Positions 36,274 through 45,029 of a DNA stretch of 64,000 nt are shown piece by piece. Both the position numbers and the translations under genes were made by a program. The notes beneath the pieces were generated by a model. The model ran no database searches. It worked only from the letters and a program-made list of their open reading frames with translations, and was not told the origin of the DNA. How positions within the stretch are numbered: the first letter of the stretch is position 1; every line of letters starts with the position of its first letter. The stretch comes from Alphaproteobacteria bacterium HGW-Alphaproteobacteria-4 (GTDB taxonomy: Bacteria; Pseudomonadota; Alphaproteobacteria; Rhodobacterales; Rhodobacteraceae), in contig PHEE01000002.1 in assembly GCA_002842855.1 (NCBI GenBank), positions 62,001 to 126,000 of the forward strand, read 5' to 3'.

Positions 36274-39200
36274 ATGAAACCCTCATTCGCGCTCAATCTG
36301 ACGCATGGCGGCATCGGCCTGCTGCATCGCACCGGCTCCGGTTGGCTCAGCGTTGGCGAAGTTTCGCTTGATGCGCCCGATCTGGCGGGCGAACTGGCGG
36401 CGCTGCGGCGCACCGCCCTTGGCCTTGTGCCGCGGGGGATCATCAGCAAAATCGTCATTCCGGCAACGCAGGTGCTCTATCTCAGCGTTGACGCACCCGG
36501 CCCGGATGCTGCGCGACGCCGTGCGCAGATCACGAAAGCGCTGGAAGGCCGCACCCCATATGCCGCCGCCGATCTGGTGTTTGACTGGTCGGGCACGGGC
36601 AAGACCGTTCGCGTTGCGGTTGTGGCGCGCGAGACCCTGAACGAGGCTGAACTGTTCGCTGAACAGCACCGCTTCAACCCCGTAAGTTTTGTTGCGATCC
36701 CGGCATCGGGCGAATTTGCAGGTGAGCCATTTTTCGGGCTGACCCGTAGCGCCGCACAATATCTGCCCGAAGGCGCCCGCCTTGACCGCGACCAAGACCC
36801 GATTCGAGTTCTTGGTATCGCCGCACCGCGGCCGCCTGCGCAGGATGCCGAGCCAGAACCCACAGGGGAACCCACAGCTGAACCCACAGCTGAACCCGCG
36901 GTGGCCCCCGCGACCGGGGCAATTGACCCGTTGGTGCTGACGGCCGCAGACGAAAGCACCACGGCAAGCGCTGGCGACACCGCGATACAGGACGAAAACG
37001 AAGGCGCTGATATGCTGCCCGAGACCGCTGCGGAACCCGCCAGCGCACCTCCGACTGAAAAAGCTGAGGGCACCGCGTCGGCCGATCCGCCGCAGGCCGA
37101 GGGCGCCCAGTCCGCGCCGCCTTCGGATACCACGCCCGCCCCCGAACCGCTGGCCGCGACCGTATCAGACCCGGAACCGGGCCCAGAGGCAACAGCCCCT
37201 CACCCGCCTGAAACTGGTGCCGAGGCGCCCGCCGCCCCCGCGGCGGATGCAGCGGTCGAGGTGGCCCCGCGTGCCGCGAGGGCGCGCAAGAAACGGGCAA
37301 AACCGGCGCCGCAAGTTACGCCCGAGGCAGACCAGAGCGCAAAGCCTGCCACCAGCCGCAGCCGCAAGGGCGCCGGCAAAGCGGGCAAAACCGACGAAGG
37401 CGCCGCTCCGCGCAAACGCCGCAAGACCGTGGCTATGGGCGAAATTCCGGCCGCGAGCCCGCCGGAACCCGAAGCCGATGCCGTGATGGCACCACCGCCC
37501 GAATTAACGCCGGCGCCAATGGCCACCGCAGCCGAAATCATCGCGCTGGTTTCGGTGCCCGAGCCGCCCGAACCGCCCACGCCCGAGGCGACGGGCGAAG
37601 ACCCGGAGACAACGCCAAAACTGACCTTCGCGACACGGCGCACCGCCGCGCCGGCCGTCACCGTTTTGCCCAAGGGCCTGTCGGCGGAAAGAGACGAGTC
37701 AACCGCACCAGCAGCACCGATTGCGCTTCCGCGGGTGTTAGCAGCCGCCCCGCCGACCAAGGCCGACGCAGCCCGGCCGCCGCAACTTGGCGCTGCGCTT
37801 TCGGCGCAGCGGGGCGGCGCAACCGTGCCGGACCCGCGCTTGAAACTTGCGAGTGGCGGCGCCCATCGCGCAACCGCGCCAAAGGTTTCGGCCCCCGCCG
37901 CACGGCGTCTGCTTGGCAAGATACCGCCGTTGTTCCCTTCAAAAGGGGCATCGTCGGGCGCGGCGCGCACCGTCGCCAAGGGCGCGGTTGGTGCCGCGCC
38001 CGGCGCCGAACCGTTGGCTGCCAGGGCGCCCGCAATTCCCGTTGGGTCGGCCGCACGTTTGCACGCGTTAGCTGGCCGTGCTGCCGCATCGGGCAGCGCA
38101 GCGGGGCTTTCGCTGGCGCGCAGACTTTCGGGAAAATCCGAAGCTGCCGGGGCCGACACCGTCGCCACGCCCGCGCCGAACCTCAGCGTTGCTCCGGTTG
38201 AGCCTGCCCAAAGCGCCGCGCCAAAGATCGGCATTTTCGGGGGGCCTGTCGGCAATCGCAGCCGCGCAAATTCAACCTACGTCGGGGCCGCGCTTGTCGC
38301 TGCGCTGATCGTGTTCATGGGCATCGTGGCGGTGTGGTCGATGTTTCTGGGCGAACCCACGCCCGAGGCCACGACCTTGGCCAGCAGCGCAGAAGACGCC
38401 ACCGGGGCGCCACAACCTGCGCTGGCGCCACCGCCCGAAACCGCCGCGCTGGCCCCCGAAGCGGCCGCATCAGCGCCGCAATTCGAGGCCGTAGCGACCG
38501 AGCCACTGCCAGCCGCGCCTGCCGCGCCCGAAGAGACCGCGCCCCAGACGCTACCCGGCGACACTGCGGCAGATGTCGATGTCGCAACGGCAAGTTCTGC
38601 GAACCTGACGCCCGCCGATCCGGTTGCGGATGTCGCGCCCCCGGAAACGCAGCCGGAAACGGCGCTGACCGCTGACCCCGAAGTTCCTGCGACGGATGCG
38701 GCCTTGGCCGATGCGTTCGCGTTGCCCGCCTCGCCCGACGCACCACCCGAGCCGGAAGCGCTGGCGGTTGCCGCGCTGAGCCCTCAGAGCGACACCGTGG
38801 TGCCCGCAGGTGACGCTGCCACCTCGCAAACGCCGTCCGAGCCGGTTGCCGACGCGGCGCCGCTGACCGCTGCTGGCGGAGCGATCACCGCACCTGCCCC
38901 GGTGGCCACAACCCTGCCCGAGCTTCCGGTGCTGCCTGCCTTCAGCCCGGCGCAACTTGCCACGATGGCGCGCGAGGCGCCTGCCGCGGCAGACCAGACC
39001 GCAGCACTGGCGCCGACCGCCGCGCCGCTTGCCCCTGGCGCCGCGCCATTGCCGATTGTGGCTTTGCCGCCTGCCGAAGCGCCGGCCGCCGAAGCGCCGA
39101 TCGCCGCAGCCAGCAATCCGCCCGCGGCACCTGAAGGCGCCATTGCACCGCGCACGGTGGCTACCGAACCCGCACTGGAGCCAACCGCCGAGGGCACCGA

Positions 39201-40086
39201 AATGCCGGGTGGGTTCACGCTCTTTGCCGGTCGCCCAGAAGCCGCCATCGGCCCGCGCCCGGCCGAAATCGAAGCGAGCGCGCGTGTCGCCCGCGCCGCC
39301 GCCAACGCCGCGTTAGCAGCCGAGGCGGCGGCACTCGCAGCGGCACGCCCGGCGCCGCGCCCGGTTGCGGCGGTTGCCGCGACGGTCGCGGCACCTGCGC
39401 CCGAAGCCGCGGCGCCCGCAGCAGACCCAGACGCGCTTGCCGCCGCCACCACTGCCCTTACCGCCGCCGTCAGCGCGCCAGCGGCCGCGCCGCTCGCGCC
39501 TGCCCTCAGCGATGCGGAGCGGGCGGAAATCGCGGCGCTTGCCGCGCGCAAGCCCGCGCTGCGCCCGCAAGCGATCACTGCCGCAGCCGCCGCGGCGACC
39601 GCTACCCGCGCCGCCGAAGCAGAAAGGGTTGCCGCAGGCCTTGCCTCTGCCACGCCGCAGGCAATTGCCGTGGCCCCGCGCCCGGTCGCGCGCCCGCGCA
39701 ACTTTACCGCCGCCATCACCCGTGCGCTGCAAGAGGCCGCGCCACCGCCTGCCGATCCGGCTCCCGCCGCCGCCGCAAACGGCCAGCACATCGAGGTTGA
39801 CGAACCCGAAGCACCGGCAGTTGCCAACAGGGGGACCACATCGGCCACGGTCGCGCAGCAAGCGACCCAGACCAACGCGATCAACCTGAGTGATATGACC
39901 CTGGTTGGCCTTTTCGGCGCATCCGGCGCGCGGCGCGCGCTGCTGCGGCTGCCCTCGGGGCGGTTCCAGACCGTCGAGGTGGGTGACCGCGTCGATGGTG
40001 GCCAGGTCGTGGCAATCTCGGAAACGCAGATGAGCTACGTCAAGGGCGGCAACACGATCACCCTCAAACTTTTGCAGAGCAATTGA
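36274..40086 (+). CDS. 1270-residue membrane protein with PilM/GspL-like head and PilP-like tail
   Basis: Residues 1-165 look like an actin-fold PilM/GspL domain (NLTHGGIGLLHR, VIPATQVLYLSVDAPG, AQITKALEGRTPYAAADLVF). Then about 500 residues of Ala/Pro/Glu low-complexity cytoplasmic linker, one membrane helix at about 668-690 (ALVAALIVFMGIVAVWS), 510 residues of periplasmic Ala/Pro repeats, and an ordered tail (about 1203-1270; LVGLFGASGARRALLRLPSG, QTVEVGDRVDGGQVVAIS) of PilP/GspC type. A pilus or secretion trans-envelope connector is inferred; no other pil/gsp gene is in the window. Tandem Pro-Thr-Ala-Glu repeats lie near residue 200. Confidence 0.75.
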   Translation: MKPSFALNLTHGGIGLLHRTGSGWLSVGEVSLDAPDLAGELAALRRTALGLVPRGIISKIVIPATQVLYLSVDAPGPDAARRRAQITKALEGRTPYAAADLVFDWSGTGKTVRVAVVARETLNEAELFAEQHRFNPVSFVAIPASGEFAGEPFFGLTRSAAQYLPEGARLDRDQDPIRVLGIAAPRPPAQDAEPEPTGEPTAEPTAEPAVAPATGAIDPLVLTAADESTTASAGDTAIQDENEGADMLPETAAEPASAPPTEKAEGTASADPPQAEGAQSAPPSDTTPAPEPLAATVSDPEPGPEATAPHPPETGAEAPAAPAADAAVEVAPRAARARKKRAKPAPQVTPEADQSAKPATSRSRKGAGKAGKTDEGAAPRKRRKTVAMGEIPAASPPEPEADAVMAPPPELTPAPMATAAEIIALVSVPEPPEPPTPEATGEDPETTPKLTFATRRTAAPAVTVLPKGLSAERDESTAPAAPIALPRVLAAAPPTKADAARPPQLGAALSAQRGGATVPDPRLKLASGGAHRATAPKVSAPAARRLLGKIPPLFPSKGASSGAARTVAKGAVGAAPGAEPLAARAPAIPVGSAARLHALAGRAAASGSAAGLSLARRLSGKSEAAGADTVATPAPNLSVAPVEPAQSAAPKIGIFGGPVGNRSRANSTYVGAALVAALIVFMGIVAVWSMFLGEPTPEATTLASSAEDATGAPQPALAPPPETAALAPEAAASAPQFEAVATEPLPAAPAAPEETAPQTLPGDTAADVDVATASSANLTPADPVADVAPPETQPETALTADPEVPATDAALADAFALPASPDAPPEPEALAVAALSPQSDTVVPAGDAATSQTPSEPVADAAPLTAAGGAITAPAPVATTLPELPVLPAFSPAQLATMAREAPAAADQTAALAPTAAPLAPGAAPLPIVALPPAEAPAAEAPIAAASNPPAAPEGAIAPRTVATEPALEPTAEGTEMPGGFTLFAGRPEAAIGPRPAEIEASARVARAAANAALAAEAAALAAARPAPRPVAAVAATVAAPAPEAAAPAADPDALAAATTALTAAVSAPAAAPLAPALSDAERAEIAALAARKPALRPQAITAAAAAATATRAAEAERVAAGLASATPQAIAVAPRPVARPRNFTAAITRALQEAAPPPADPAPAAAANGQHIEVDEPEAPAVANRGTTSATVAQQATQTNAINLSDMTLVGLFGASGARRALLRLPSGRFQTVEVGDRVDGGQVVAISETQMSYVKGGNTITLKLLQSN

Positions 40087-40209
40087 GCGCAAATCGCTGC
40101 ACTGGAAGGGATTTCGCGCAGCTTGCCGCTTGCGCGGACGGCCCGGTGCGTTACCTTTGATGAAAGGCCGCTTGCGGCATGTCGCGCCGCTTGACCGCCG
40201 CAGGGGATC

Positions 40210-42078
40210 ATGGACGCCTTTCTGTATCAAGCCAGCCTCTACCTCATCGCCATGGTCTTGGCAGTGCCGGTTGCGGCGCGGCTGGGCCTTGGGTCGGTAC
40301 TTGGCTACCTGCTGATCGGGCTTTTGATCGGGCCGATCACCGGGCTGGTCGGCAGCGAGATGCGCGACCTGCAGCACTTTGCAGAGTTTGGCGTTGTGAT
40401 GATGCTGTTCCTGATCGGGCTGGAGCTTGAGCCGCGCGCACTTTGGGCGATGCGGGGCAAACTGATCGGGCTGGGCGGCTTGCAAGTGGTCGGAACAATG
40501 GCACTGATCACGGCGATCCTGCTGGTCACCGGGCAGGATTGGCGCATTTCCTTGGCGCTTGGCATGATCTTCGCGCTTTCATCCACCGCCATCGTCCTGC
40601 AAACCATGAACGAGAAGCAGCTGATGCAGACGGCGGGCGGGCGCGCAAGCTTTGCGGTGCTGCTGACGCAGGATATCGCGGTAATCCCGATGCTGGCGCT
40701 GATGCCGCTGCTGGCGTTGCCCGGCGCGCGGGCGGTGGCGCAGGCTGACAATGGCGGCGGCGCGGTCGGCGACTTTCTGCAAAGCCTTCCCGCTTGGGGC
40801 GCGGCTTTGACCACCCTCGGCGCGGTGGCCTCGGTCATATTGGGCGGTCATTACCTGATCCGGCCACTTTTTCGCTTTGTGCACGCGGCGAGGCTGCCCG
40901 AGATCAACACCGCAATGGCCTTGATGATCGTGGTCTGCATCGCCTCGCTGATGACGCTGGTAGGTCTGTCGCCGGCGCTTGGTGCCTTTCTTGCCGGTGT
41001 GGTGATGGCCGACAGCGAGTTCAAGCACGAGCTGGAAGGCAGCATCGAGCCATTCAAGGGCCTGCTGATGGGGATCTTCTTCATAACCGTGGGCGCAGGC
41101 ATGAACTTTGCCCCCTTCCTTGCCAATCCTGCCAACATCGTCGGGCTGGTGCTGGCATTGGTGTTGGTGAAGTCGGCATTTCTCTATGGGCTCGGGCTCG
41201 CATTCGGGCTGCACGGGCGCGACCGTTGGCTGTTCACGCTGGGGCTGGCGCAGGCGGGCGAGTTTGGCTTTGTGCTGGTCTCATTCGCGCTCGGCCAGCG
41301 TATCTTGCCCGAACCGCTGGCGCAAAAGGTTCTGCTGATCGTGGCTCTTTCGATGCTTATCACGCCGGTGCTGTTTATCATTCACGACCTGCTCGCCCGG
41401 ATGCAGAAGCCAGAAGCCGAAGTGGCCCCCGACACCATTGACGACCAGCACCCGATCATCATTGCCGGTGTCGGTCGCTTTGGTCAGGTGGTCAACCGCA
41501 TGGTCACGATGTCGGGTTTCAAGACCACCGTGCTCGACAACGACCTGAAAACCATCCAGCTGATGCGCAAATTTGGCTTCAAGGCGTATTTTGGCGATCC
41601 CACGCGGCCGGATCTGTTGAACTCGGCCGGGCTGCAAACGGCCCGCGTGCTGGTGATCTGCCTTGATGATTTCGCGGCGACGACGCGGCTAGTGGCCTAT
41701 GCGCGCCACCTGAGGCCCGATCTGCATATCATCGCCCGCGCCCGCGACCGCGTGCATGTGTTCGAGCTGTTTCGCGCGGGGGCTGACGACATCGTGCGCG
41801 AGCTGTTTGACAGCAGCCTGCGCGCCGCCCGCTATGTTCTTGAAAACGTAGGTCTTTCCGAGTTTGAAGCGGCGGAAGCCTATCGCATATTCTACAAGTA
41901 TGACCGCGCAGGCCTGCGCGATCTGGCCAAGGTCTGGAAGCCGGGCGTGCCGGTTGAGAACAATGCCGAATACATGGAACTAAGCCGCGCGCAAAACCGC
42001 GAACTGGAGAACGCGCTGCTGGTGCGCGACCGCTCGTTGCCCGAGGGCGCGCCAAACAGCCTGCATGAGCCACATTGA
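40210..42078 (+). CDS. CPA2 cation/proton antiporter with RCK domain (KefB/C-type)
   Basis: A 622-residue transporter. About 12 helices (1-390) include the CPA2 motif LSSTAIVLQTMNEK and LQTQD-like LLTQDIAVIPML; an RCK/TrkA-N domain (about 418-535) begins IIIAGVGRFGQVVNRMV and binds nucleotide or glutathione. It resembles glutathione-gated K+ efflux systems, but the ancillary KefF/G gene is not seen here. A GGGG ribosome site precedes the ATG. Confidence 0.92.
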   Translation: MDAFLYQASLYLIAMVLAVPVAARLGLGSVLGYLLIGLLIGPITGLVGSEMRDLQHFAEFGVVMMLFLIGLELEPRALWAMRGKLIGLGGLQVVGTMALITAILLVTGQDWRISLALGMIFALSSTAIVLQTMNEKQLMQTAGGRASFAVLLTQDIAVIPMLALMPLLALPGARAVAQADNGGGAVGDFLQSLPAWGAALTTLGAVASVILGGHYLIRPLFRFVHAARLPEINTAMALMIVVCIASLMTLVGLSPALGAFLAGVVMADSEFKHELEGSIEPFKGLLMGIFFITVGAGMNFAPFLANPANIVGLVLALVLVKSAFLYGLGLAFGLHGRDRWLFTLGLAQAGEFGFVLVSFALGQRILPEPLAQKVLLIVALSMLITPVLFIIHDLLARMQKPEAEVAPDTIDDQHPIIIAGVGRFGQVVNRMVTMSGFKTTVLDNDLKTIQLMRKFGFKAYFGDPTRPDLLNSAGLQTARVLVICLDDFAATTRLVAYARHLRPDLHIIARARDRVHVFELFRAGADDIVRELFDSSLRAARYVLENVGLSEFEAAEAYRIFYKYDRAGLRDLAKVWKPGVPVENNAEYMELSRAQNRELENALLVRDRSLPEGAPNSLHEPH

Positions 42079-42093
42079 GAAGGCTTATCCTGC

Positions 42094-42107
42094 ATGATCT
42101 TGATCAT
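42094..42107. promoter_or_regulatory. Fnr-type palindrome upstream of DUF4395 gene
   Basis: ATGAT-CTTG-ATCAT is a perfect 5-4-5 palindrome of the Fnr/NnrR layout (TTGAT-N4-ATCAA), differing only in the outermost pair. It is centred 63 bases before the GTG start at 42164, beside a Crp/Fnr-family gene. Confidence 0.5.
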
Positions 42108-42163
42108 ATGTCTCGCTGCCCCTTTCGGCTAAGGTTCGGGCAGCAATTGCGAGGGGTAATCAG

Positions 42164-42913
42164 GTGGCGCGCATATTCGAGTTTGGCGAAGTTGTCGATG
42201 GATACCCGATTCGCGTGGTGAATGAACGCGAGGCACGCGCTGGCGCGGGCATTCTGCTGCTCTTTGGCCTTATCGCCTTTTCACAAGCATTCCTGAACGG
42301 CTCGTTCACCATGACACGCATGGTCATTCTGGTCTTTGCCGCCGATTTCGCCATTCGGGTGCTGATCAACCCGCGCTTTGCGCCAAGCCTGATCCTTGGC
42401 CGATATGCCGTGCGCAAGCAGGTGCCCGACTATGTGGGCGCCGCGCAAAAGCGCTTTGCCTGGGCGTTGGGGCTGGCCATCGCGCTTATGATGATCGTCT
42501 GGAATCTCTGGCTCAATCAGGCAGGGCCGGTTGCGCTGCTGGGTTGCGTGACCTGCATTCTTCTTCTGTTTTTTGAAACCTCATTCGGCATCTGTGTGGG
42601 CTGCGCCATTTACAACTGGATCTGGCCGGGTCAGGCACAGCTTTGCCCCGGCGGCGTCTGCGAGATGCCGGGCGCGCGGCCCGCGATCACCCGGCTCGGA
42701 TGGGCGCAGGGGGCAACAGTGCTGGCGACGCTGGCGGTCATCCTGGTAACGGCGCCGTTGGTGGCGGGAATGCAAAGCCCGCGCTACTTCGGGCCGGGGG
42801 CGGCGGCGATGGGCGGCGCAAACCTGACGGTGGCCCCAGACGATTGCACGGCACCAGCGCTGGCCCGTTTCATCGGCATGGAGGCGCATTGGCGCACCCG
42901 CAACGGCTGCTAG
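42164..42913 (+). CDS. DUF4395 integral membrane protein
   Basis: A 249-residue protein with four or more helices. The DUF4395 core is seen: VNEREARAGAGILLLFGLI, then INPRFAPSLILGR and FETSFGICVGCAIYNW with paired cysteines, and CPGGVCEMPG, a second Cys pair. Such proteins sit with sulfur or thiol metabolism genes, but none is adjacent. The GTG start at 42164 follows GAGGGG. Its stop overlaps that of the convergent regulator (CTAG shared by both). Confidence 0.85.
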   Translation: MARIFEFGEVVDGYPIRVVNEREARAGAGILLLFGLIAFSQAFLNGSFTMTRMVILVFAADFAIRVLINPRFAPSLILGRYAVRKQVPDYVGAAQKRFAWALGLAIALMMIVWNLWLNQAGPVALLGCVTCILLLFFETSFGICVGCAIYNWIWPGQAQLCPGGVCEMPGARPAITRLGWAQGATVLATLAVILVTAPLVAGMQSPRYFGPGAAAMGGANLTVAPDDCTAPALARFIGMEAHWRTRNGC

Positions 42914-43449
42914 GCCTCACCAAGCGCGCGCCGCCGCGCAAGTTCGCGGTAAAGCGCCTCGCGGCTGACACCAAGCTCGGCGGCGAGATCTTGCCAGCCG
43001 CCACGCCGTGGCAGCGCGCGTTGCGCACCCAGCCAAGCATCCACCCGATCTGATACCGTGCGCAGGCTGCGCAGCTCGGCCCGCAGGCGCGCCGCTTGCA
43101 CCGCCTGCGCCAGCCCCGCCGCCCAGCCATGCATGGCGCCGGGGTCGATCGCCAGACGGTCGTGAAACTCGCCGATCGCCAGATACGCCACCCGCGCGCC
43201 CTCGGGCCCGGCGGTGGCATCGCAATGATAACTGTCGGAATAGGCCGACGCCTCGGAAACCACCGCGCCGGCCCGTGCCTGCTGCAACAAGATTCGACCG
43301 CCGATACGGGTGACCCTTTCCAGCAGCACCACCCCGGCACGCACCAGAAAGACCTTCCGCACCCTGTCTGCCGTCAGAAACAGCGCCTCGCCCGGCGCCA
43401 GTTCGCGCTCGGGGGCGGCGTTGAATATTCTGATGACGGCAGTCTGCAT
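42910..43449 (-). CDS. Crp/Fnr-family transcription regulator
   Basis: A 179-residue regulator, short for the family. A cyclic-nucleotide-like beta barrel (about 10-90; LAPGEALFLTADRVRKVFLV) leads through a dimer helix to a C-terminal helix-turn-helix (LAAELGVSREALYRELARR). The Fnr cysteine cluster is missing and no cAMP-pocket Arg/Ser pair was seen, so the signal is unknown. ATG at 43449. A Fnr-type palindrome lies upstream of the convergent DUF4395 gene. Confidence 0.86.
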   Translation of the reverse strand: MQTAVIRIFNAAPERELAPGEALFLTADRVRKVFLVRAGVVLLERVTRIGGRILLQQARAGAVVSEASAYSDSYHCDATAGPEGARVAYLAIGEFHDRLAIDPGAMHGWAAGLAQAVQAARLRAELRSLRTVSDRVDAWLGAQRALPRRGGWQDLAAELGVSREALYRELARRRALGEA

Positions 43450-43458
43450 AAGGGTAAC

Positions 43459-43477
43459 CTTGCGCAAATATCCCGGC
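43459..43477 (+). repeat. Intergenic repeat copy, CAAATA core
   Basis: CTTGCGCAAATATCCCGGC, ten bases upstream of the Crp/Fnr-family ATG and next to the carD terminator. Confidence 0.6.
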
Positions 43478-43480
43478 TGT

Positions 43481-43514
43481 AAAAGCAAAAGCTGCGGCAC
43501 CGGGCCGCAGCTTT
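43481..43514 (-). terminator. Intrinsic terminator of carD
   Basis: Read on the minus strand: AAAGCTGCGGC pairs perfectly (11 pairs) around a five-base loop with GCCGCAGCTTT and runs into TTTTGCTTTT. It lies 17 bases past the carD stop. Confidence 0.85.
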
Positions 43515-43530
43515 GCAGAATTTGCCCCGA

Positions 43531-44040
43531 TCAGGCCGCCCGTGTAACCAGCACGTCGCCGACACGTTTGGCGGCCCCACGCTCATCAGTGCCCGAAACT
43601 GCCGCCACTTCACGCGTAAGCCGCTCCAGCGCCGCTTCATAAAGCTGACGCTCTGAATAGCTTTGCTCGCGCTGATCATCGCAACGGTGCAGATCGCGCA
43701 CCACTTCCGCGATGGAAAGCAGATCGCCCGAGTTGATCTTCTGCTCGTATTCCTGCGCCCGGCGCGACCACATGGCCCGCTTGACCTTGGCCTTGCCCTT
43801 GAGCGTTTCAAGCGCCTTGGTCACCACATCGGGCGACGAAAGCGACCGCATGCCGATGTCGATCGCCTTGTAGGTGGGCACCCGCAAGGTCATCTTGTCT
43901 TTCTCGAACGAGATCACGAACAACTCCAACCGCAACCCGGCAATCTCTTGCTCTTCGATCGAGATGATCTTGCCGACGCCATGCGCAGGGTACACAACAA
44001 ACTCGTCAGGGTGGAAGTCGTTCCGTTTACCTTTGTTCAT
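43531..44040 (-). CDS. CarD/CdnL-family RNA polymerase-binding regulator
   Basis: A 169-residue protein that binds RNA polymerase beta and stabilises open promoters, mainly at rRNA and growth genes in Alphaproteobacteria. The Tudor-like RID is at about 8-65 (FVVYPAHGVGKIISIEEQEI, then LFVISFEKDKMTLRVP), and a helical DNA-binding domain follows (WSRRAQEYEQKINSGDL). ATG at 44040 after AAGG. A 150-base leader and a candidate promoter lie upstream. Confidence 0.93.
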   Translation of the reverse strand: MNKGKRNDFHPDEFVVYPAHGVGKIISIEEQEIAGLRLELFVISFEKDKMTLRVPTYKAIDIGMRSLSSPDVVTKALETLKGKAKVKRAMWSRRAQEYEQKINSGDLLSIAEVVRDLHRCDDQREQSYSERQLYEAALERLTREVAAVSGTDERGAAKRVGDVLVTRAA

Positions 44041-44200
44041 AAAGCCTATTCCTTGCAGCTGGCGGCCCATCCCCGGTTCTGTTGCAAACAAAACACCCCG
44101 GGGGCGAAAGCCCACCGAACATGGCCTGAATGCATCGGAATTTGCCTGCAGCCGAGCAGATCTGCAGTGGGTTTGCCGGTCCAAGTTTCTTTGTAACGGG

Positions 44201-44228
44201 AATGTAGCACAAAATTCGGGCGAATCAA
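44201..44228 (-). promoter_or_regulatory. Candidate promoter of carD
   Basis: On the minus strand TTGATT (44228-44223) and TACATT (44206-44201) with a 16-base spacer. The start, near 44194, would give a leader of 150 bases with a large CCCCGG...CCGGGG stem before the ATG. Confidence 0.45.
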
Positions 44229-44334
44229 AGCGCCGCGCTGCGGCAAAAGACTCTATCTTGCGCGCAGAAGTCCCACGGCAGGCATGCGCGCCAAATTGTG
44301 CCGATTACCGCTTCATACGTCCGCGCCGGGCGGC

Positions 44335-44673
44335 TCAGTCGCCCGCGCCGGGCTTCGGGCTGAAGAATTTTTCCAGCTTTCCGGTCTCGCCGTCATGCGC
44401 TTCGGCATCGGGCATCGGGTCTTTGCGCTTGGTAATGACCGGCCAGAGATCGGCATATTTGCGGTTGAACTCAACCCAGTTTTCCATCTGCGGCTCGGTG
44501 TCGGGCCGGATCGCGTCGGCCGGGCACTCGGGCTCGCACACGCCGCAATCAATGCATTCGTCAGGGTGGATCACCAGCGTGTTCTCGCCCTCATAAAAAC
44601 AGTCCACCGGGCAGACCTCGACGCAATCGGTATATTTGCACATGATGCAATTGTCGGTCACGACATAGGTCAT
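44335..44673 (-). CDS. fdxA: 7Fe ferredoxin FdxA (FdII type)
   Basis: A 112-residue ferredoxin with one [3Fe-4S] and one [4Fe-4S] cluster. The N-terminal set [20 protein letters not shown] and the second set [12 protein letters not shown] fit the FdII spacing, and the long C-terminal extension ([20 protein letters not shown]) is the alpha/beta-proteobacterial hallmark. It is part of a minus-strand run with the S4 and helicase genes. Confidence 0.95.
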   Translation of the reverse strand: MTYVVTDNCIMCKYTDCVEVCPVDCFYEGENTLVIHPDECIDCGVCEPECPADAIRPDTEPQMENWVEFNRKYADLWPVITKRKDPMPDAEAHDGETGKLEKFFSPKPGAGD

Positions 44674-44726
44674 AAGGCACCCCCGCGAGATTGTCGGCTG
44701 GCCGTTACCTAGCGGCGCGCGCGCAA

Positions 44727-45029
44727 TCATTCAAGCGGGTCATGGCCGGTTACGGCGAGATCAACGTAAAGTGCCTGCGCTTCGGCGGCAGGCCCACGGC
44801 GCCCGCCGCAAGCGCGCACCCGCAACAGCCGCACCCCGCCCGGTAGCCGCAGCGTCAGCACGTCGCCGGCGCCAATGGCACGGCCCGGCTTGTCGCCGCG
44901 CTGCCCGTTGATACGCACATGGCCGGCGCTGACCAATGCCTGCGCCAGCGGGCGGGTTTTCACCAGCCGCGCCTGCCAAAGCCACTTGTCAAGCCGGATC
45001 CGGGCGTTTTCGCCCGGCGCCTCGGTCAT
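44727..45029 (-). CDS. S4-domain RNA-binding protein (Hsp15-like)
   Basis: A 100-residue S4 domain: [19 protein letters not shown] and [14 protein letters not shown]. Hsp15 binds stalled 50S subunits carrying nascent chains; this form lacks most of the C-terminal extension. Its ATG overlaps the helicase stop (ATGA). Confidence 0.9.
   Translation of the reverse strand: MTEAPGENARIRLDKWLWQARLVKTRPLAQALVSAGHVRINGQRGDKPGRAIGAGDVLTLRLPGGVRLLRVRACGGRRGPAAEAQALYVDLAVTGHDPLE

Noticed and set aside
36860..36905. Tandem 12- to 15-base repeat as a mobile or regulatory element
   Set aside because: It only encodes Pro-Thr-Ala-Glu repeats in the linker of the 1270-residue protein.
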